From Bacillota bacterium (GTDB taxonomy: Bacteria > Bacillota > Clostridia > Peptostreptococcales > Anaerovoracaceae), in assembly GCA_016283945.1 (NCBI GenBank), contig JAEENW010000056.1, positions 1 to 9,747 on the forward strand: DNA of 9,747 nt, read 5' to 3'. A program made the position numbers and the translations under genes. The notes under the pieces were generated by a model. That model searched no databases and was not told the DNA's origin. It saw only the letters and a program-made list of their open reading frames with translations. Positions 6,189 through 9,747 of the stretch are shown here, piece by piece. The first letter of the stretch is position 1. The number at the start of each line of letters is the position of its first letter.

Positions 6189-7364
6189 ATGGCAGACTCA
6201 TTCTCTAACAATCTGATCAGCAACACCGTATATCATCTGCTCAACTTCGAGAAGTACTCCAACTTCCCGGCGGCGCTCTACGGGGCGGCCTCCAACAACA
6301 ACTTCCAGGTGGTCATCTTCACCAAGGAGTTCAACGTGGTCGTCATCGCCGAGACCAGACAGGGCACCACTGTAGCTGAACTGATCAACGCGTTCCTCAA
6401 GAGCGACGAGCAGCAGGAGAAGAGCATCAGCGTCGCCGGCGGCCGCATCTTCAGCTACTGGCGCACCATCGACCTCGACGGAGAGAAGTATCACCTCGCC
6501 CTGGTCGACAACGACGGCTCCTTCAGCATCGACGACCTCGGCAAGATCTCCGAGATCATCGAGCTCTCGATGCGCATGTGGAACTTCAAGCCCGAAAGGG
6601 ATATGGCCGGCGAGTTCGTCAGGGCGGTCAGGAGGGGCAACAGAAGCCTCGCCTACTCCCTGCTCGACGAGATGGGCATCAGGGAGGACAGTCTCGAGGT
6701 CGTCTTCTACTTCCCCGGCCCGATCGAGGAAAAGGGTGTCGAGGAGATCGTATCCTTCGAGACCAAGTATGACCTCAAGGTGCTCAAGCTCAGCGACCAG
6801 GAGGGGCTCGCGGGCGTAGTCCTCAGGCCCAACAAAAAGGTCGAGTTCATCGACGGCGAGTGGCAGGATCTCCTTCAGTCCATCTGCCGCAGCGCCTCGA
6901 GCAAGGCCTTCTACATCACGGGCATCGACTCCGTCGAGAACACCTGCAGGGCCTTCCAGGAGATCAGCGAGACCGAGTCTTACATCCAGTACATATTCCC
7001 GAGCCGCTACTCCTTCAGCAAGTATGAGATAGCGCTCGCCTCCAACGTCGTGTCCATCACAGCCGAGAGCGGAAACATCAAGCGCAACTATATGGACCTG
7101 ATCAGGCCCCTCATGGCCTCCCAGGACGCCAAGTGCAGGAACCTCATCGAGACCCTCGAGACCTTCGTTCTGGACGCCGGCCTCTCTACCGCGCAGACCG
7201 CCAGGATCATGAAGATCCACGCGAACACCGTCCAGTACAGGCTCAAGAAGATCCGCGAGATGCTCGGAGTCGACATCACCGAGCCCACCAGGATCCCCGG
7301 GCTCATGATCGCGCTGTCGATCGCCCGCATCGAAAGGGCCGTAAGGATCCCGAATGGGGATTAG
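6189..7364 (+). CDS. PucR/CdaR-type transcriptional regulator
   Basis: The 391-residue protein ends in a PucR-type C-terminal helix-turn-helix (residues about 319-375): the pattern LIETLETFVLDAGLS, then TARIMKIHANTVQYRLKKI with the recognition helix around 344-355, then a final helix GLMIALSIARIERA. The first 300 residues are soluble, with no signal or membrane segment. They probably hold a sensory domain and a degenerate GGDEF-like middle domain as in other PucR proteins, but I cannot assign a ligand. Start ATG 6189 has TAAGGAA (6174-6180) at good spacing, overlapping the ftsH stop. The gene overlaps dus by 11 nt. Base composition matches its neighbours, so recent transfer is not indicated. 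Family members often control purine, sugar-diacid or amino-acid catabolism; here none of those genes is adjacent, so control of its own operon is a reasonable guess only. Confidence 0.85.
   Translation: MADSFSNNLISNTVYHLLNFEKYSNFPAALYGAASNNNFQVVIFTKEFNVVVIAETRQGTTVAELINAFLKSDEQQEKSISVAGGRIFSYWRTIDLDGEKYHLALVDNDGSFSIDDLGKISEIIELSMRMWNFKPERDMAGEFVRAVRRGNRSLAYSLLDEMGIREDSLEVVFYFPGPIEEKGVEEIVSFETKYDLKVLKLSDQEGLAGVVLRPNKKVEFIDGEWQDLLQSICRSASSKAFYITGIDSVENTCRAFQEISETESYIQYIFPSRYSFSKYEIALASNVVSITAESGNIKRNYMDLIRPLMASQDAKCRNLIETLETFVLDAGLSTAQTARIMKIHANTVQYRLKKIREMLGVDITEPTRIPGLMIALSIARIERAVRIPNGD
7343..7347 (+). promoter_or_regulatory. Shine-Dalgarno that fixes the dus start
   Basis: AAGGA sits 6 nt before ATG 7354, inside the 3' end of the regulator gene. 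No other ATG, GTG or TTG occurs in the dus frame before the conserved LAPLAG motif, so this site decides the start and the N-terminal extension. Confidence 0.75.
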
Positions 7365-8400
7365 TCCCGATACGGAGGCCGTCCGCGCCGAAGCGCCCGG
7401 GATCCCCGGAGCGGCTTCAGGGAGCCTGAACGCACCCCGGAGCTTCAGGGAGATCCTCAGCGGGCTGGAGGCGCCGTTCCTGCTCGCCCCGCTGGCGGGC
7501 TTCTCGGATTCGGCGTTCCGCTTCATCTGCGCGGCTCACGGCGCCTCGCTCTGCTACACCGAGATGCTGAGCGCCAAGGGCCTCTGCTACGGAAGCCGCG
7601 GCTCCGAGGCTATACTTAAATACCGCGAGGGCGAAGCCCCTCTGGGCATACAGCTCTTCGGCCACGAGCCCGAGTTCATCGAGAAGGCCGCGGGGATGCT
7701 CCGTGAGCTCCCGAACGTGCTCATCGACATCAACATGGGCTGCCCGGTCCCCAAGGTCGTGAAGAACGGCGAGGGATCGGCCCTGCTGAAGAACCCGAAG
7801 CTCGCCGCCGAGTGCGTGCGCGCGGCCGTCAGGGGCGCGGGAAAGCCCGTCACCGTCAAGATGCGCACAGGCATTGGGCCTGAGCCCTTCGATCCAGCGG
7901 AGTTCGCCGCCCTCATGGAGGAGGCGGGAGCCTCCGCCGTCTGCGTCCACGGGCGCACGAGGGAGCAGTACTACAGCGGCAAGGCCGACTGGGACGCCAT
8001 AAGGCGCGTCAAGCAGGCGGTCAGCGTCCCCGTCATAGGCAACGGCGACGTCTTCAGCGCCGAAGACGGCATGAGGATGCTCGAATACACCGGCTGCGAC
8101 GCCGTAATGGCCGGAAGAGGCGCCATGGGCGATCCCTGGCTGTTCGACGAGCTGAGAGCCGCCTGGCGCGGCAAGCCGCTTCCCAAGAGGCCTGAGCCCG
8201 GCGATATAATCGGGACCGTGCGCGTCCATTACGGTCTGCTCGCGGACGACAAGGGCGAGTACACGGCCCTGCGCGAGATGCGCGGGCACGCGAGCTTCTA
8301 TACCAAGGGCATACGCGGCTCAGCGGAGCTGAGGAGGGCCCTGAACACCGCTTCAAGCGCCGGCGAGTTCTTCTCGGTACTCGAAAAGCTGGGGCGCTGA
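7354..8400 (+). CDS. dus: tRNA-dihydrouridine synthase (DusB-like)
   Basis: FMN-dependent enzyme that reduces specific uridines in tRNA to dihydrouridine using NADPH. The FMN-binding start of the barrel LAPLAGFSDSAFR is at about residues 44-56. The catalytic cysteine is C130 in INMGCPVPKV; other conserved positions are K169 (VTVKMRTG), H199 in CVHGRTREQYYSGKADW and N230 in GNGDVFS. MAGRGAMGDPWLF marks the end of the barrel and a helical C-terminal domain follows. The length of 348 residues is slightly above the usual 320-330 because of about 35 Ala/Pro/Gly-rich residues before the barrel. The start overlaps the regulator gene by 11 nt (ATGGGGATTAG), implying translational coupling. Dus next to greA and lysS is typical for Clostridia. 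The substrate uridine position cannot be read from sequence; the DusB subgroup is my best match. Confidence 0.93.
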   Translation: MGISPDTEAVRAEAPGIPGAASGSLNAPRSFREILSGLEAPFLLAPLAGFSDSAFRFICAAHGASLCYTEMLSAKGLCYGSRGSEAILKYREGEAPLGIQLFGHEPEFIEKAAGMLRELPNVLIDINMGCPVPKVVKNGEGSALLKNPKLAAECVRAAVRGAGKPVTVKMRTGIGPEPFDPAEFAALMEEAGASAVCVHGRTREQYYSGKADWDAIRRVKQAVSVPVIGNGDVFSAEDGMRMLEYTGCDAVMAGRGAMGDPWLFDELRAAWRGKPLPKRPEPGDIIGTVRVHYGLLADDKGEYTALREMRGHASFYTKGIRGSAELRRALNTASSAGEFFSVLEKLGR

Positions 8401-8407
8401 AGCCCCA
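8390..8407 (+). other. Short GC hairpin across the dus stop codon
   Basis: TGGGGC (8390-8395) and GCCCCA (8402-8407) are 6-bp inverted arms with a 6-nt loop that contains most of the dus stop. No T-run follows, so it is not a convincing intrinsic terminator. It could stabilise the mRNA 3' end or slow the polymerase. Confidence 0.35.
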
Positions 8408-8480
8408 CCCAAAACGTACACCCATATCCGCATCCACATACATCACGCAAAACATTTCAAAAGAGGGAGATCTTAATAAA
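8401..8480 (+). other. G-poor, C/A-rich dus-greA intergenic leader
   Basis: Between about 8403 and 8460 the + strand is almost free of G and rich in C and A (for example ccacatacatcacgcaaaac), a sharp break from the surrounding coding DNA. Such C>G unstructured RNA resembles a Rho-loading (rut) region. I find no convincing -35/-10 pair here. The greA ribosome-binding site is the purine run GAGGGAGA (8463-8470), about 11 nt from the ATG. Confidence 0.4.
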
Positions 8481-8957
8481 ATGAACGAAGATATCTTAAT
8501 CACAAAGGAAGGCTACAACAAACTCGTTGAAGAGCACGATTACCTCGTCTCCGTCAGGAGAGAGGAAGTCTCCAGGCACCTCAAGGAGGCCAAGTCCTAC
8601 GGCGACCTCTCCGAGAACGCCGAATACGATGCCGCCAAGGACGAGCAGGCCGAGCTCGAGGACAGGATCCAGAAGCTCGAGAACATGATCCGCAACGCCA
8701 AGGTCATCGACGAGGAGGAGCTCACCGGGGAGCACGTCAACCTCGGACTCACCGTAGACCTTCTCGACAGGGAGACCGGAGAGAAGTTCAGTTACCAGAT
8801 CGTCGGCGTCACCATGGCCGACCCGCTCAACGACAAGATCTCCAACGAGTCCCCGCTCGGCAAGGAGCTCATGGGCAAGGAAGTCGGAAACGTGGTCGAG
8901 GTCCCCGTCGAGGACGGGACCCTCAGCTACGAGATCCTGAACATCAGAAAGCAGTAG
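8481..8957 (+). CDS. greA: Transcription elongation factor GreA
   Basis: GreA rescues backtracked RNA polymerase by stimulating transcript cleavage through the secondary channel. The 158-residue length is standard. The N-terminal coiled coil (about residues 9-75) carries the acidic tip GDLSENAEYDAAKDEQ with D42 and E45, the residues that help coordinate the catalytic Mg in the polymerase. The C-terminal FKBP-like domain follows (about 80-158), with ISNESPLGKELMGKEVGNVVEV and the final strand SYEILNIRKQ. The start ATG has a purine-rich ribosome-binding site upstream. It sits 80 nt after dus and 69 nt before lysS, the usual neighbours in Clostridia. Whether it has its own promoter is not visible. 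Confidence 0.97.
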   Translation: MNEDILITKEGYNKLVEEHDYLVSVRREEVSRHLKEAKSYGDLSENAEYDAAKDEQAELEDRIQKLENMIRNAKVIDEEELTGEHVNLGLTVDLLDRETGEKFSYQIVGVTMADPLNDKISNESPLGKELMGKEVGNVVEVPVEDGTLSYEILNIRKQ

Positions 8958-8970
8958 ATCCAGCGGCTTC

Positions 8971-9001
8971 GGGAGGGAGCGCGCTAAGCGCCCAAAGTCC
9001 C
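8971..9001 (+). other. Imperfect hairpin in the greA-lysS gap
   Basis: GCGC (8979-8982) pairs with GCGC (8988-8991), extended by GG/CC across a bulged A, with a possible outer GGGA/TCCC stem (8971-8974 with 8998-9001). No T-run follows, so termination is doubtful. It could be a processing or attenuation element between greA and lysS. No T-box consensus is seen. Confidence 0.3.
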
Positions 9002-9026
9002 CGCCGTTTACAACAGGAGCATTACA

Positions 9027-9747
9027 ATGGCAGAAGAACAAGTATTAGACCTCACAGAACAGTTCCTCATCAGGAAGGACAAGCTCGAGAAGCTTCAGGC
9101 CGAGGGGAAGAACCCCTATACCATCACCAAATTCGATCAGGACGCCTATTCCGCCGACCTTCAGAAGGAGTTCGCGGAGCTTCCCGCTGAGAGCGATTCC
9201 GGGAAGAAGGCCGCTCTCGCCGGCCGCATCATGACCAAGAGGATCATGGGCAAGGCCAGCTTCGCGCATCTTCGCGACGACAAGGGCGACATCCAGATCT
9301 ACGTCCGCAGGGACGAGCTCGGAGACGAGGAGTACGCGGCCTTCAAGAAGCTCGACATCGGCGACATCATCGGCGTCAAGGGCGAGGTCTTCCGCACCAA
9401 GACCGGCGAGCTCTCCGTCAGAGCCGAGGAGCTCACGCTGCTCTCCAAGGGCCTGCGTCCTCTGCCCGACAAGTTCCACGGGCTCACCGACACCGAGCTC
9501 AGGTACCGCCAGCGCTACGTCGACCTGATCATGGATCCCTCCGTCAAGGAGACCTTCATCAAGCGCACGAAGATCATGAACGGCATCCGCTCCTTCATGA
9601 ACGGCCGCGGCTACCTCGAGGTCGAGACCCCGATCCTCACCCCGTTCGAGATCGGCGCCGCCGCGAGGCCCTTCACCACGCACCCCAACACCCTCGACAT
9701 GGACATGGTCCTGCGCATCGAGACCGAGCTCTCTCTCACGAGGCTCA
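9027..9747 (+). CDS. lysS: Lysine--tRNA ligase, class II (LysRS), 3'-truncated by the window edge
   Basis: Charges tRNA-Lys. Start ATG 9027 has AGGAG (9015-9019) 7 nt upstream. The 240 visible residues cover the N-terminal OB-fold anticodon-binding domain (LAGRIMTKRIMGKASFAHLRD, then DIIGVKGEVFRTKTGELSV, then the hallmark LPDKFHGLTDTELRYRQRYVDLI) and the class II motif 1 region (about RTKIMNGIRSFMNGRGYLEVETPIL). The catalytic core with motif 2 and motif 3 lies beyond the edge. The last visible stretch is unusual: IGAAARPFTTHPNTLD and LRIETELSLTRL, where most LysRS have GGAAARPF.THHNALD and LRIAPELYLKRL. The OB-fold and KFHGL block make the LysRS assignment secure. Whether the variant core is fully active cannot be judged here. 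Confidence 0.94.
   Translation, partial: MAEEQVLDLTEQFLIRKDKLEKLQAEGKNPYTITKFDQDAYSADLQKEFAELPAESDSGKKAALAGRIMTKRIMGKASFAHLRDDKGDIQIYVRRDELGDEEYAAFKKLDIGDIIGVKGEVFRTKTGELSVRAEELTLLSKGLRPLPDKFHGLTDTELRYRQRYVDLIMDPSVKETFIKRTKIMNGIRSFMNGRGYLEVETPILTPFEIGAAARPFTTHPNTLDMDMVLRIETELSLTRL

Noticed and set aside
6198..7526. 442-codon open frame on the - strand opposite the regulator and the dus start
   Set aside because: Shadow of the + strand genes; composition is dominated by Asp/Leu/Val/Gly/Glu, typical of antisense GC-rich frames.
8390..8407. Intrinsic terminator after dus
   Set aside because: The stem is only 6 bp and no T-run follows; recorded only as a weak hairpin.
8488..8497. AAGATATCTT palindrome at the start of greA
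   Set aside because: A 10-bp palindrome inside codons for ordinary conserved residues is likely chance.
8958..9026. T-box or lysine riboswitch before lysS
   Set aside because: The gap is only 69 nt, too short for either, and no T-box sequence or L-box structure is visible.

Overview
The window is a GC-rich (about 60-65% by eye) stretch of bacterial chromosome with every gene on the + strand and very little intergenic DNA. Gene content and order (metG-tatD; tilS-ftsH; dus-greA-lysS), the C-terminal tRNA-binding domain on MetRS, the PucR-type regulator and the purine-rich Shine-Dalgarno sites fit a high-GC member of the Bacillota, most likely a Clostridia-type anaerobe. Codon use mixes GC-ending codons with many AGG (Arg) and ATA (Ile) codons. 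The family or genus cannot be decided from this sequence alone.

Layout: 1-1689 is the 3' part of metG (catalytic N-terminus outside the window). tatD starts inside the metG stop (TGATG). The tatD/tilS junction (2591-2668) holds a 31-bp tandem repeat of about 2.5 units that carries both the tatD stop and a copy of the tilS start region. tilS (2655-3776) follows with a TTG start. A promoter overlapping the end of tilS (3766-3794) and a 15-nt palindrome in the leader precede ftsH (GTG start at 3858). ftsH carries a long acidic C-terminal extension. A PucR-type regulator (6189-7364) follows 12 nt after ftsH and overlaps a tRNA-dihydrouridine synthase gene by 11 nt. After an 80-nt G-poor leader comes greA, then 69 nt later lysS, which runs off the right edge.

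Functionally this is a translation and quality-control cluster: two aminoacyl-tRNA synthetases (Met, Lys), two tRNA-modifying enzymes (TilS, which makes lysidine at C34 of the AUA-reading tRNA-Ile, and Dus), a transcript-cleavage factor (GreA), a membrane AAA+ protease (FtsH) and a metal-dependent nuclease (TatD). The gene without an obvious housekeeping role is the PucR-type regulator, which may regulate this transcript itself. I see no mobile element, CRISPR array, tRNA/rRNA gene or defence system. Most of the window is ordinary core genome. The points worth a second look are the tandem repeat at the tatD/tilS junction, the ftsH leader palindrome, the embedded regulator, and lineage-specific extensions or shortenings in FtsH, TatD, TilS, Dus and LysRS.
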